Below, piece after piece: positions 1 through 12,488 of a DNA stretch of 64,000 nucleotides. Origin of the DNA: Sordaria brevicollis (taxonomy: Eukaryota > Ascomycota > Sordariomycetes > Sordariales > Sordariaceae); assembly GCA_033439795.1 (NCBI GenBank), contig JAUTDP010000002.1, positions 4,774,001 through 4,838,000 of the forward strand. Reading direction: 5' to 3'. The translations under genes and the position numbers were made by a program. Below the pieces are notes generated by a model. It saw only the letters and a program-made list of their open reading frames with translations. It was not told the DNA's origin and made no database searches. How positions within the stretch are numbered: position 1 is the first letter of the stretch; every line of letters starts with the position of its first letter.

Positions 1-637
1 TGCAACCACCTGGTGATCTTCCAACAGGGGAAAACATGGGGAAACAATGGAAACAATGGCGCCACGATTGTCGTGATGGTGCGCTTGTTGTTTGGCTGCC
101 AACTGCGCAGATGTCCAGAAGCTAGTGTCGAGATCTGAGGCGCAGACCATGTCGGCGTCTATTTCCTTCTATTGAAGTTCTCGTGAGGTTTCTCGTTGGT
201 GGCGCCCCCGCACTAGTAACTTTGATATTGGGAGTTGCGTCGTGTTTCGACTTACCAAGTCTTCAAGTAAAATAACGGAGATGCTTCACTGGTTCTTGTC
301 CAAGTTGCCTGATCATTAGTCCAACCACACTTCATGACTTCTCACCCAAAGAATCTCGAAAGTTCGTGATGCTGCCTAGAAGCATAAAGTTAACGCGTCC
401 ACTCACACAACAGCACCCTGAACAAAACCCCGTCCGGATATTCTGATAGGGCTGAAAGTCTCCAATCAACGAATTTAGCCGTGTGGTCCTCTAAACCAGA
501 GACCTCTTATAAACACCCTGGTTCCTCGTCAGTCTCGTTCTCCGCTGAGGAACCACATGGGCCCCTTCCAGTCATGCATCGGCTATATTGAGGATCTTGA
601 AAGCCTACTCGTTGGAGTTGCGGTGCGTGACTCGCAG

Positions 638-653
638 TTTTTTTTTTTTTTTT
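638..653 (+). repeat. Poly(T) tract, 16 bp
   Basis: Uninterrupted run of 16 T in the GC-equilibrated flank. On the minus strand it is a poly(A) tract. Such tracts are common nucleosome-depleted promoter elements in fungi; no gene start next to it could be supported. Confidence 0.9.
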
Positions 654-2774
654 ATCTTTGCTAGAATGGGATAGATTGTGAGTGGTTGATGGGAACACGT
701 AGAGGTTAGTCTAGGCGCTTGGTGTTCGGTATTTGAACCTAACCTGTGGTTAATAAATGGTATTGTAATTCATGAATATTCGATGGAAGGTCCGAGTGAT
801 CGACAAGATATCCAGATGCTGCAGCTTCAGGGTCCGTTCTGCGAACGGTCGTCGTGGATGGACAAGAGACAGAGTTGGACGTTCGTTGTGTTTGATGTTG
901 ATGACATCGTGGGGTGTACCATAGCGCGATGCTCAGCCTCGGAGTTGCTGTGTTGTTAGAGTTTGCTGCCCACGCTTGTCACAGCATGAGACTTCTTCGT
1001 GGGGGGAAACCCGCGATGGTTTGTTGACGTGGCGCGACTAGCAAGATCTTCTGACCAGCAAAGTCTTCAAAGTAAGGCTTTTTCCGAGGTTAAAGCTGAC
1101 AACGACGACGTCTTCTGAGCACTGACAGCGAGGCAGCTATAGTGGGAAATGAACTGATGTTCGACGAAGCGCGGTCCGCTGTCAGCGTCCCATCCCGAGT
1201 CTGACTTCTGAGTCTCGAGTTTGAAATGTGATCAAAAAGTCAATTGGCGAGAGTGGATGGTGAATGATCCCCCAAGGTGAGACATCAATCAATCATCAGG
1301 TACTTTGCAAATGCTTCCACTTGCGCTCCGTCTGTGGTGTCCCGGTGAGATCAAGCTAAAGAATTGTTGAGATGCTGTGCTTGAGGTTGTACAGGGGATG
1401 TAAGTAGGTGATTAGGGATCTTCAGGATCGTCTACACCCTCCGGTATAGCGACGGGATAGAAGAAATGATAGAAATAGATAGCTGGATGAATCTGAGACG
1501 TCACCCCCATCGTGTTGGTGGTGTGCTTGATGTTTATGATGGCTGTCAGATGACGGCTCTGTATGGGATAGGGGACCGGCGCGCAGCCGGATGTCACCCT
1601 CCGGGTTCCGTTCCGAGATGTCCGGGCCGTTCACAGGTGTCAGCACAACAACCATCCGAACCGTGGCCGGACCACGGAACGCCGCAAACCCGCAACGGAG
1701 GGTAAGACTCCATACTCCACCTGAACTACATGTAAAATATTATCAGATGTAATCAATAACGAGAAATAATATCAATTACATATTTTATCGATCAATTTAT
1801 TGTCGTCCACTATTTCACCGAGACGGTAACTTACCTTACTCGCTCCCATCCCCACCGTTCGGACCGTTCGACCAAGCGTCCACCTGGCATCTGGGTGGGA
1901 ACGGGGATGAACCCTCATTGCTAGCTGGATCAGGGACCTCCCCGACTCATCAAGAGAACTGACTGACAACAACTGTCGTGACGAAGCTGTTTGTTATGGT
2001 GCTTTGTGGACTCGTTGTGCTGTTCACAGTGGCCGTGCTCGTGTAGTGCTGATATTCGCCGCCGGTAACCATCACGATGTTTCAAGAAAGGGCGTACGGA
2101 GTATCCAGAGTCGACTCGAAGGCACGGAGGCTGAGCAAGTGGACAAGAACATGGCCGCGTGACCTTGAACATCGTCGTGATATCCGCCTGAAGCTCTGTT
2201 CTCGGCCTAGAAAGCTGGGCCTGCTGGCCTGCTGTGCTGTGGATGCCCGACCGATGATGACCACGGTCCACGGGGGCGATGACGGGTTGCTACGGGGTAC
2301 GGGGAGAATCTTGGGTGAGATCCATGCTTCGTAGCTCGTTGCGACTTCATCGCCGCCGCTGTCGGTAGGTAAACCAGTAGCTGGACACGTATCTCATCTC
2401 TTTCCCTTGGGGGAAGGAAGTCACGGGAAACTTCGGAGTTCCTCGTGCAAAAAGTGGAAGTCGCAAAGTGGCCACGATGGTTCATCTTGCATTAACTTTT
2501 TGGTGAGGGGTTACTTGCTCACAGATTTGACACAAGGCAGGCGCGGTCCACCTTACCCAGCTGTCACTAACAGTTTGACGTCAAGAACTGCCGCAGACCT
2601 GTTAGTGACCCCCAACCCTAGCCCACAGGCTAACAGGCTCCAGCGTGCCTTCATCAGACGCCCATGCAAAAAGAGGGGAACCACGGCCAAATTGAATCCA
2701 AAATTCTCCACGAACAATGGATCCCCGACGCGGCGTATCGTAAGATGCGAATTACCAAAAAAATATTAACGGGG

Positions 2775-2877
2775 CCGGGGAAAATGTGGAAGGCGTGGGA
2801 AAAGTTTGCGGGGTCTCCAGCCGAGCCTCCGGTTTTAATCGCGGGGTCGGCTTCAATGCTCATCCGGGGGCGCGGAG
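2775..2877 (+). promoter_or_regulatory. G-rich cluster of CreA-like motifs (speculative)
   Basis: Five matches to SYGGRG, the published binding consensus of the carbon-catabolite repressor CreA/Cre1, lie on one strand within about 100 bp: CCGGGG at 2,775, GCGGGG at 2,808 and 2,841, CCGGGG at 2,864 and GCGGAG at 2,872. The stretch is simply G-rich, the motif is degenerate and no target gene is identified, so this is only a candidate. Confidence 0.2.
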
Positions 2878-4856
2878 GGGAGTCAGTAGTCACGGGGTTG
2901 AAAACGGAGGCCTCGCCGAAAACGGGGGTTCCGAGGTGCTCGGGAGGTAACATACCGATATCGACACTACGACAACATCTCGAACACTTCTGTCTCCAAC
3001 CACTGCCGACCGCCGAGACGGGAGTTTGGATGAATCTCGCCGAAAGAAAAGAAGTGGCAATATCACTGAACCCGGATGCTGGACCCGAACTTTTCCCTCG
3101 TGACCAAAATCACAAATCATATTCGTCAAATGACTGACTTGGGAAATGACTTCAGATGAAGGAAACAGACAACGGAGTCACGGAATCGTGTAACTGCCGG
3201 CACCGCGCGTTTCACGGTTGAATGGCAAAGCACTTTGCACCCAGGCTCATCACGGCGTCATCTCCCACGATGAAGCCACGATACCAACTTGGGATATACG
3301 TGATGGAGTTCATCCATCAACCATTTTGCCGTCGCCTCAATTCCAAACTTCGAATTTCGGGGAAGGTGGAAGGTGGCAGGTGGAAATTGACGCGATTCAG
3401 GGTCCAAGGGTTCAGTGTGCCACATGACACTTTTCCAGCATCATCAGGGTCCTCATCCGTTCCTTTTTGGCCCTTTGCCTTTTCCAGAGAGCTCGATTTT
3501 ACCCGCGCGTATCAGAGGCTTTGGATCTGGCCCTTTTGGAGATTTCGTTATGTCTTGGCTTTTTGACATCTCGTAGATCTTGTGAGCTTATTCGAGGAAA
3601 GGCCCCAGGCTGGGGGGATAAACACAGTTCCACGAAGATATCTCGAGAGATCTCGGCCCGTAAAGCCCACTGGAACAGCAACAACAGTTCGAAATCGTTC
3701 CCGACTTTCGGCGACCGGCGAGAACTTCACAAAGAGTCACAACGGCAGAACCACCGGCTGGTAGCTAGTGTAGCTTTCAGGCTGTGTTACATCTCAGCCT
3801 CAACAACACAGCACAACACAACGTCAACACCGAGAAAGCAAGAGACTCACGTGCCACGACACAACTAGGCCTTAAATGTTACAAGAAGACTCCACAGTTC
3901 GTGACAGGCTCCCATTTCGCAATTTCATCTCTTTTTGGCGCTGCGCTGAAACTTTCATCAAGCACTAAAAAGAAACGGAAATATTTCGGCTTGGGTTCGC
4001 GTCTATGAAACTTGCAAAAAAGACCGCGAATGCGACGGCGGAAATATTTCCTAGAACGACAACGGACAACAATCTCGCAAATCAACATTTCGCGATGTCT
4101 CAGGTCATGCTAGGTCGTTGCCAGGTAAACAGCTAGCATTGATGCTAGGCAGCTGGCGGATATTACCGCCTCCTCTTAGGCTCTCTGGGTGAATGTCATC
4201 TGGTGATGCGTTCAAGATCAAAACGGAGCAAAGGTGCCCATGTGCGGTCGCCGTTGGGAAAGTGGATTCTCAACCTCAACCCATCGTCGTCAAGCAATTA
4301 ATTATTTTTCATTTTTCGATAAAATAATCAAATCAAGGGACGACGTCAACATCATGAATATTTACAGTACAATCCACAGTCCCACCGAAGGACCACCTGT
4401 CGAGCCCTGCCAACAATCAATCAACAACAACAACATCCCCGAAATGCCTTGCAAGAAGAACTTGGATACCATGACCTGTCGATCGCCCTTCCAGGCCTTC
4501 CCATCAACCACTTACCATCGCGTATTCAGCCCACGTGTTGCTGCCCTTGTTGCTGCCTTTTCTCTTCCTTGAAGCTCCATCCGTTGTCGTGTCAACAGAG
4601 TCGCGTGAGGTTCTTCCGTCGCGTGAAGGCCGTGAAGACAGCGGCATTCCTTGCGCGGCTATCAAAGCGCAAGACAGCCGCGATGCCGCCAATTCCCACC
4701 AGTCTAGACTTTTCTTTTGAATTTAACCGGCGGCTGAAGTTGCCGAAGATCTGGGGGATTCACGATTGTCGAAGTTTTTGTTTCTCGAGTCACAAGTCAA
4801 ATGTTGGACATGGTCATGGCTGGAAATCGTCAATGCGATATCAACCGGCGTGCTGG

Positions 4857-4877
4857 TTTTTTTTTTTTTTTTTTTTT
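4857..4877 (+). repeat. Poly(T) tract, 21 bp
   Basis: Uninterrupted run of 21 T in the non-RIP flank, preceded by GGTGCTGG-like mixed sequence. Its function is unknown; it may be a promoter nucleosome-excluding tract. Length could vary between isolates or through sequencing error. Confidence 0.9.
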
Positions 4878-6155
4878 CCTTGAAAGATGGAAGCTATCCA
4901 AACAGCCGGCAGCAGTTGAGCGAGAAAAAAACATCTACCGGCTCAATGCCGTGATCCCATCATCTTGGCAACTAAGACCGTAGCCGCAATCCGGAGACCT
5001 GACTGACCTGCAGAAAAAAGTTTTCAAAACAAGGTGATGATCACGGCACCTGTTTTTGCTATGTATCTTCATGCCAAGTGCTTTGCACAATGCCGGTAGA
5101 TAATGTACCAACCACCCGACATAAGCATCTGTCACCTCATCACGGAATCCTGATCCAGGTCCAGGGAGCTGGTTCCTGACAGCCCTGCCAACAGGTGCAA
5201 GTTTCTGCAGTGAACAATTCATGCATCTCATGCAACCGAACAAAAAAAAACTCGGCAAAAAGGCCCGAACAATGATCAACGGTTGCGAATGTTTTGTGTG
5301 CCTGCCAATGCTACCTTCAGGGACCCGAATGCCGAATGTATACCTTGTCACCTGTATACACCTGTCTCGCTTCTCTTGCCATTAACTGATGAGGTATTTT
5401 GTCCGGCCCATTCCCGACCACTCGGCCAAGGCGGCAAGCCAGCGGCCGAATCGGAGGTTGGATGGCGTCCGTCCGCCGAGGGACCGCCGAAGGAAAGGCC
5501 GGGAAATGTGGAATTGTAAAAAGTGTGGGTCACGGACCAATTGCGGAGCTTACCTCGGAGGGCTTATGCACCGGAGGCTACCTAGAGGTAGAGATGGCGG
5601 AGGTCGATGTGGAAGAGGTCTCAGGTCGGATATCGCCGCCGACTACACTTGGAAAATATGAGTGCCAAGTAGAAGTGCTTACGAACTATCGCGAGGGTAA
5701 TGAGATGGCGACATGAACATGAACGACGGCGCGGGAGAAGCAGTGGAGACGATGCGGGAGAAACATGAGATGGAAGGTTTTGAAAAGGTCGGACTTGCTT
5801 GCTATTTTGGGCAATACTTTCAAGAGACAGATTCGATATCGCAATTGTTTTGCTTTACCGTTCCTCCCGTCAAATCGCATTTGCTTCGACCTCAGCTGCA
5901 CCAGCATCCAAAACTGCCGTCGTTCGCTTTCGCTTGAACCTTGAAATCTAACAGCCCCGACCATGAAAGATCACGAACTTCTGGAACATTTCCTATCGCA
6001 GCCTAGGAGACCTTCTCTCCGCTGTCAGCAATCGTCATCACTGCCAAAGTGCATTCATCATCAAATTTGCGCTTTGACCTTCTTCTTAGGACTCGCATCC
6101 GTTTACCGGACCGTCCGTCAATCGATCGGATACCTCTACAGTAAAGATCCTAGCA

Positions 6156-6292
6156 GTTGCAAGGCCCCCCTTTTGCTAAAACCCCCCCTTTTGCAAGGGA
6201 ATCTAGCTGCCCGCATTCCCTCTGCGGGGGAATATTATTAATTACTATTGTAAAGGCTAACGGCCCGTTTTTGTAAAAAGGGGGGTGCTAAC
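6156..6292. mobile_element. Possible small inverted-repeat element (MITE-like) at the compartment border
   Basis: The left end reads GTTGCAAGGCCCCCCTTTT and is followed by a second CCCCCCTTTTGC unit. The right end read in reverse is GTTAGCACCCCCCTTTTTAC, so the two ends are imperfect inverted repeats about 100 bp apart. An internal hairpin (attccc at 6,215 with gggaat at 6,228) lies between them. The segment sits exactly where balanced DNA gives way to AT-rich RIP-mutated DNA. No clear target-site duplication was found. It could instead be the end of a larger element or a chance G/C tract. Confidence 0.35.
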
Positions 6293-6309
6293 AGGCTATT
6301 ATAGACATT

Positions 6310-6595
6310 TGATAGGTGTAACCGGGCCGTTAAAATAAGGGTTAGGGTCTCAAAATTTGGTTCTCAACCTTATTTATTAATATACTGATACGGGTAACCT
6401 GGGGTTGCTTCGAAAATACGATGTTATTTTGAAGCTGTAGTAAAGAGTGATGATTTAAATTAGAAAGGAGCGCCCGTGGCGCGCCCAGAGGGCGCGCTTT
6501 TATACGCGGCGCGTCGTGGACCTATTGCCGTAGTTCCGGGTGGATCTAGACCTAGCACCTAGGTCCGCGCGACCATGTCGCGCGGTCAGGTGACA
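6310..6595 (-). repeat. 3' LTR of minus-strand Ty3/gypsy element D
   Basis: On the minus strand this segment starts TGTCACCTGACC (6,595) and ends CCTATCA (6,310), the TG...CA form of an LTR. A purine-rich tract on the minus strand (AATTGAGTAAGGGA, 6,596-6,609) lies directly upstream, as expected for plus-strand priming next to a 3' LTR. A TATAAAA box on the minus strand (6,498-6,504) runs straight into a perfect GC hairpin at 6,479-6,497. The GC-rich core has few CpA sites and so escaped RIP, while its AT-rich flank did not. The exact left end is less certain than the right. Confidence 0.6.
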
Positions 6596-6824
6596 TCCCT
6601 TACTCAATTGAGCCTTACGGTATAAAACCGTATAGTCGGGTTAATAATATATGACTGCCCTCCCTATTTAACTATACTATTATATATATAATATACGTAT
6701 CCAGTATTAAATCCCGGCTTATAAAGAGAAAACCTAATGCCCTCACTAATATCTATTTTAATCTTTATCCCTTCCTTCTTCTACGCGTAATATATTTAAC
6801 TACCTTTTTACAACCTCCCTTCTT
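6596..6824. other. Untranslated 3' region of element D
   Basis: AT-rich sequence between the end of the D pol frame and its 3' LTR. It holds the purine-rich tract next to the LTR (6,596-6,609) and a short TATATA stretch near 6,680-6,695. No open frame or other motif was seen. Confidence 0.5.
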
Positions 6825-7885
6825 TTATTAATATTCCTCGACGAATTCCTTCGCGTTATTTAAATCCTTCTTATTCTTTTACCAATTATATTAATATTTA
6901 TAATTTAATTACTTAATCCGGTACTTATAGGTTCTATCTTTTTTAAATTCGTAATTTAATATCACTTCGATTTTGTAATAATTTCCGTCCGAATTTTATA
7001 AATCTTCAATAGGATTAAGAGGGGGAATTATTCGGTCGAAAAGGTTAAAGCCTTTTAATTTTAATTTAAAATAAGCAATAGAAATTATAAAATAGATTTT
7101 CATTTCGGGCAGTAAATTTAATTTATATACGAATTTACAAATTTTTTAAATAATTTTAAAGGGTTTTACGCGCTATTAGGATAATTTTTTAAACGGTTTT
7201 CCTAATAAATAATAGCCTTTATATAATTTAATAAAGATTTCGTTATTTATTTCCAATTTAACGGGTTAGTAATTAACGTTATAACGACGTTTAATATTAA
7301 TAACGACGAAATTTATTATTAAACGGATATTTTTACGGATATACTATTATAGGATTTAATAATTAATATTATTTAATTTTTATCTTAATAATAAATTTAA
7401 AGGTTACATAAATTTATACCCGAATAAATATTTATACGGACTTATTTTAATAATATTAATATAAATATTATTTAAATTCTACTATAATTAAATAATTATA
7501 TTTAATTAAATATTAAATAAATTATAAAAGATATAAAAACGTAATACAATTTCGATTAATTAATTTTTTTATTCGGTTAATCTATCGGTTTATAAGTAAT
7601 AAATAGTAATTATTAGGAATTTAATACTTATTACTTTCTAAAATCCCTTTTAAAAATCCGAAGTGAATTTATAATTTCTATTAAAAATTATCGCTAAAAG
7701 TATACCCTAATCGGTAAGGAAGAGTATACGTATTAAAATCTTTACTTAATTTTTAATAATATAAGTAAAATAGCCTAGGATTAATAATAATCATTTCGAT
7801 AATTTATTAATTATAAGGGTTAAATAATTAAAAATATCGAATTTTTCTAAATATTATAACGTACCGATAGCGGTAACCTTTAATA
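6825..7885 (-). pseudogene. Element D pol remnant: integrase C-terminal half and chromodomain
   Basis: Minus-strand translation of this RIP-damaged stretch reads, from high to low coordinates: the end of an integrase core with a degraded TDGQTE region near 7,580; a PYEYLFGY-like segment near 7,420 (the 'SPFE..YG' region of gypsy integrases); the QQRVKPFKII segment (GPF/Y module, about 7,030-7,190); and a chromodomain with YEIEVILNHEF-like and WLNY-like segments ending NAKEFVEEY (about 6,836-6,995). Numerous TAA/TAG stops fit former Gln/Trp codons. The 5' part (gag, protease, RT) is missing: the frame stops where the LTR-like start of element A begins at 7,893. The family is Ty3/gypsy chromovirus; it would have encoded the strand-transfer enzyme and chromatin-targeting tail. 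Confidence 0.75.
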
Positions 7886-7892
7886 ATCCAAC

Positions 7893-8270
7893 TGTCACAG
7901 GCCTAGCCGTAACTACACGTAATTAGCATATTGCCATTACGTACTTGTACTTATATAGTGGTCGCTTCCCAAAACGTACCACTATACTCGGGATAATCCC
8001 GCCCGCACGGGATATTACGTTATTATTTACCCCCTATATAATTAAGGTTACTTAATTGTACGTAATTAGCGCGTTCCCGTCGCGCCCTATAAAGGGCGGG
8101 CCTCCTACGTATACTTTTTACTTTTCTTCTTTCTTCTTCTATATAATTATATATATTTATATTTATTACCTACTTTTATATTAATTATCCCTATAATAAT
8201 TAATTATACTTTTAAAATAATACGTTCATATATAATTTTATTTTATTTAAAATAAGTCGCTTATTTCCTA
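7893..8270 (+). repeat. 5' LTR-like segment of element A
   Basis: Starts TGTCACAGGCC, follows a break in the minus-strand element D, and precedes the gag frame of A. A TATAAA box at 8,088-8,093 is embedded in a GC hairpin (CGCCC before, GGGCG after) and followed by a CT-rich tract (ttcttctttcttcttc), the layout of a fungal LTR promoter. The right end and primer-binding site could not be fixed. Sequence similarity to the downstream LTR-like segment at 26,840 is limited to this general architecture. Confidence 0.5.
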
Positions 8271-9990
8271 TTCGTTATATACAAACCGTTAAATTAACGT
8301 ATTTCCTTTATTATTAAATCCTTTTATTTAATTAAATAAAAGAGGGTTTTTATATTTAATAAATAAAAAAATTTACGACGATTAAACAATCTTAATTATA
8401 CTATTCTTTATATTTTACAATAACGATAACGACCTTATAATTTTTTCCTTTAATAATATATTAAATATTCTCCTTAATATTCCGGTTTTTAATATTAACC
8501 TTATTAATTTTAATAACGCCGCTATTTTAAAAATTTTATACAATATTACTAATAATAATAATAATTTAATTCCTAATATTAATATCGCCCGCGCCGCCTT
8601 CTACGAATTTACTTCCAACGAAAATATTAAAGAAATTTTTATAAATTTCAGTAACGACGAAGAGCCCCGTTTTATTTTTTATAATTATTTCGATTATACT
8701 TCTTTAATTATTAGAGAAATTACTTTTAAATTTATTATTTAATTATTCGGCCGTACTTATTAACGCCTTCGTAATAATTATATATTTATTTACGACTAGA
8801 ATAATAATTTTATTAATTAATTCGATATAATCTTTATTAATTTTAAAAACTTCTAAGCGTTATATATTACTCTTTAAAAGGAATATTCTAACTTTAAAAT
8901 TTAGTATAGCGATTTCTAAACCTAATATAATAAATTTAATATTTAAACCGCTATTATATTTTCTAATCCCGGTAACCCTAATCCTATTATTCCGGGTATT
9001 ACTAATATTTATAAATAAATAATCGCTAATCCCCCCGTTTTTACGGGTTTAGAAAGGGATTTTATTAAATGTATTCGTATTTTTTACTTTTAATATATAA
9101 TTATTTAAATTTAATAAATTTATAGACCGATATTATTTTAAGACGAGCGTTAGAAAATTTTACGTATAATTATACTATTCGGCCTTAATTTTAAATTTGG
9201 TATTAACGATTTTATTAAAATTATCATAATTAAAAATAATGAAGATATTTAGGAGTAGAAAACGGGCGCCGAATTTATATAATATTTAATTAAACGTTTC
9301 GAAATAATTAATATTAAGTAAGATATTTAACGTCGTTTAACCGAATATTATTAATTTAATAAGAATTTTACCGATTTCGAAATAGAATTAACGTTTTTAA
9401 TAATTATTTACGGTTTAATTAAAATTTAAAAAGTCGAATATTTAAAGAATAAAATTTCTAAACGTATTTATAACGTTAGCATTTATTATAAACCCCCTAT
9501 TAATAACGCTTAGGATAAATAATTAGAAATATATTATAAAATTACTTATATTTAGGACGATATTAATTACTACGCCTATATAATTTATAATATCTTTAAT
9601 AACGCCCTTAATAATAACGTTAATATTAATTTTAATAATAATTCTAATTTAATTATGAATAATTCTAATTCCGCTTTTAACTTTAATAACCGTATTATTA
9701 ATTAAGGTAGTAATAAAATAGATTTCGACGCTATTAACCTTATTAGTATTATTTACTTTAATATATTAAATTAATATATATATAATAGCCTCTATCGTTA
9801 TTGCGGCTAGTCCGGCTATTTAGTTAAAAATTACCTTCGTTCTATTAATTACGGTCTTTGGGGCCTTATTAATAAGAATAACCGTTATAATAATAATTGC
9901 AATTGTAATAGGAATAATAATAGTAGTAATAATAATACCGTTAACGTTCGTAGTGTTAATACCCCTATTGCCAACCCGGCTCCCGCCCTT
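8230..9990 (+). pseudogene. Element A gag (capsid and CCHC zinc knuckle)
   Basis: Degraded gag frame of a Ty3/gypsy element. The diagnostic piece is a zinc knuckle at 9,793-9,834 with spacing CX2CX4HX4C. Its first and last Cys codons now read TAT/TAC (Tyr), the His codon reads TAT, and one Cys (TGC at 9,802) survives, exactly the C-to-T changes RIP makes. A Gln codon inside the knuckle became TAG. The frame is followed by an Asn/Ser-rich stretch (AATAATAA-type repeats, 9,890-9,950) and then by the protease. Gag would have packaged element RNA in virus-like particles. N-terminal capsid boundaries are not resolved. Confidence 0.7.
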
Positions 9991-10194
9991 ACTACTAATC
10001 CGATTCCCGCTTAGCCCGCCGAATAAATTATTAGCGGCGAATATTATAACGATTAAGAAGATATTTAACCTTTATATATAATTACGTATAAAGGCCCGAA
10101 TTAATATTATTAAAGAAGTAAATTTTAAATTATAAATTAGAAGATTTAAAAAAAATACGAATTTAATTTTTAAATAATTCTACGTCCATAAATT

Positions 10195-10560
10195 TAATAC
10201 TCTTATTATTTTATATATATACCGGATTGCGTAAAAATTATTATATTATTTTAGTAAATAGTAGTTATTCTATTTATACTTTCTTAAATTTTTCGTTTAT
10301 AAAAAAGAATAATTTTCCGCGTTTTAAACTTTTACAATTAAAGAAATTGGTCCTTATTAATAATATTATTAAAAATATTATTTTTAAGGGAATCCGTACC
10401 CGATTTCGTATTAATCTTTATACGGAAATTATTATTTTTCTTATTTACGATATTTCTAAAAATTACCCTATTATTTTCGGCTTTTTATAAATATAATACT
10501 ATCGACCTAAAATTAATTACGATAATTATATTATCCGTTTTACTTAATACTACGGCTATT
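10195..10560 (+). pseudogene. Element A aspartic protease
   Basis: An 87-codon stop-free stretch (10,227-10,490) within pol reads ILVNSSYSIYTFLN near its start, matching the retropepsin active site of fungal gypsy elements (VDSGCS..AFLN). The catalytic Asp codon is now AAT (Asn, 10,257-10,259) and the following Gly codon reads AGT. A C-terminal FLIYDISKNYPIIFGF matches the conserved hydrophobic Ile-Ile-Leu-Gly-type flap/C-terminal region that precedes the RT linker. The enzyme would have cut the Gag-Pol polyprotein; the D-to-N change alone would kill it. Confidence 0.8.
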
Positions 10561-12488
10561 ACTTCCCTTTAAATCTTTCCAATAAATAAATTACTATATT
10601 TAAAAACATTATTAATTACGTTACGGTAATAATTATTCGCCTATTATTATAATTAAATACCTTAACCCCGCCGCCGCCTCTACTCTTTAAACCCCTTAAA
10701 ATAATTTTACAATTAGAGCCCGCTTTTTAAATTACCTTGCGAATAGTATTAATCTTTAAATTATTACCCTTTTCCCCGATTTTTAAAAATAAATTTGCCT
10801 TAACTCCTTCCCTAATCTTTAAAATTAAATAATACGATAATTCTTTATATTATATTAATAACCCTATAAAAACTCTAATCGCTAATTAAATTAGAATTAA
10901 AGTATAAGGAATTTCTAATATAACCGCCCTTTTCGTTAAAATTAAAAGCCCTACGATTTACGAATTATATATTCGCTTAAATAACCGCCGTATTTTTATT
11001 AGAGTAGTACGCCCGACGCGATTATAACGTTTTATATATATTAATAACGTATTCGATACGGCCGATATTAAAGAATTTAACGTTATTACGTTTAATTATA
11101 TTTGCGAAAAATAGAATTTTAAACTATTTATTATTAATTATACTATTTTAAAACGATTAGCCGCGTTTATAAATTTAATTAACGTCGAAGAATTAATAAA
11201 GGATATAATAAACGATATTATAAATAGTAAAGGGGAATAATATAAATATATATTGCCGCTATTTATTTATTTATTTATTAATACGATAGCGGGTAATATT
11301 AATTCCGAGGAAGAAAAAGAAGCCGCTACTTTAATACGGGTATTAAATTTAGTAGGAGATTTCAACCAGGATATTCCTATATATAAAGAAGTCTTCCGAT
11401 AAATTTATATAATTAAAATTACCGAAGAGGATACGAAGATTTTCTTTGAAAAAAGTAATAAATTAAATAAATTTAACGAAGAGGTTAAAAATAAAGTTTT
11501 AATAATTTATTATTTAAAGATCGAGGCTTTCTTCCCCTATTTAGCCGAAGAAGTCCCGCCGTATTACGTTTATAATTATAAAATCGAATTCTTACTAAAT
11601 TAGTACCCTTTAAACGCTAAACCCTATTATATTATATTTATCGAAATTATTATAATTAAAAAATAGATTAATATTAATCTTTAAAAGAAATTTATCCGGC
11701 CGTCCTAATCCGCTACTACGGTTCCTATCCTTTTTATTAAGAAACCGGGTAGCGGAGTTTATATTTATATTAATTATTATAGTATTAATAATATTATTAT
11801 AAAATCCCGCTACCTATTACTATTAATTAAAGAGACGTTCGATATTATTTATAAAGCGAAGATTTTTATTAAATTCAATATTATTATTACCTTTAACTAT
11901 ATACGAATAAAAGAGGGGTATAAATAATTAACGGCGTTTATTACCCAATTTAATCCCTTTGAATTTATAATTTATCTATTCGGTTTATAGGGCGTACTAA
12001 GGATTTTTTAAAATTATATTAACGACGTTCTTTATAATATTTTAAATATTTATACTACTACTTATTTTAATAATATTTTTATATTTTTTAATAACGAAGA
12101 AGATTACGTCTATTATATTACCGAAGTCTTAGACCGTATAATTAAAGTAGGATTTTAAATCGACTTTAATAAATGCGAATTTTATACTATTTGTATTAAA
12201 TATTTAAATTTAATTATTATTCCCGGTAATTTCGAAATAGATTTTAAGAAGGTTATTATAATTACCGCTTAGGAGGCTCCGGACTCTAAGCGTTCCCTTT
12301 AACGTTTTTTAGGTTTTGTAAATTTTTACTAACGATTTATTAAATATTTTTTTATTATCGTAGGATTATTATACAAATTTACGAAAAAGGATATAAATAA
12401 AATAATATAAATATAGATTAAATAGTATTAGAAATCGTTCGACGCCCTTAAGAAAGTATTTATGACGGGTCCCGTTTTGCGAATTTAT
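10561..12488 (+). pseudogene. Element A reverse transcriptase (N-terminal part of split pol)
   Basis: After a linker, the LPPH.P.DHKIEL-type segment before the RT appears near 11,550-11,600 (PPYYVYNYKIEF). RT block FIRPS.SATT...FIKKPG begins at 11,691, followed by the VDYR.LN...RYPLP block near 11,765-11,830, then a Phe-Asn-Tyr-Ile-Arg-Ile block, and the catalytic YxDD box as Tyr-Phe-Asn-Asn (12,063-12,074), both Asp codons now AAT. The LGF..FYRRFI-type thumb segment lies near 12,305-12,345. The frame ends in PVLRIY at 12,471-12,488, where element G interrupts it; it resumes in frame at about 24,706 with IVKTDASD-like residues. Strictly a dead relic. Confidence 0.85.

Larger units (their letters stand above)
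1..6240. other. GC-equilibrated flank with no supported gene
   Basis: This stretch has mixed base composition, plentiful CpA and TpG and no RIP signature. Open frames are short (the longest about 157 codons, at 2,664-3,137), overlap one another in several frames and on both strands, and show no recognisable domain. Frames at 5,399-5,716 and 4,449-4,883 are equally unconvincing. The first 1.4 kb is TG-rich on the plus strand, and scattered homopolymer T tracts occur as in fungal intergenic DNA. It could be a long intergenic or promoter region, or hold a strongly intron-split gene that I cannot resolve by eye. No tRNA or rRNA was recognised. Confidence 0.7.

Noticed and set aside
2664..3137. 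157-codon open frame in the GC-equilibrated flank
   Set aside because: Overlapped by equally long frames on both strands, no recognisable domain, and composition like surrounding non-coding DNA.
5283..5716. Three overlapping plus-strand frames of 78-105 codons
   Set aside because: All three frames are open at once, typical of GC-rich chance ORFs; no homology-like motif or splice context could be argued.
6343..6360. AAGGGTTAGGG resembling fungal telomere repeat TTAGGG
   Set aside because: Only about one and a half units, inside the LTR of element D; no array, so not an internal telomere.
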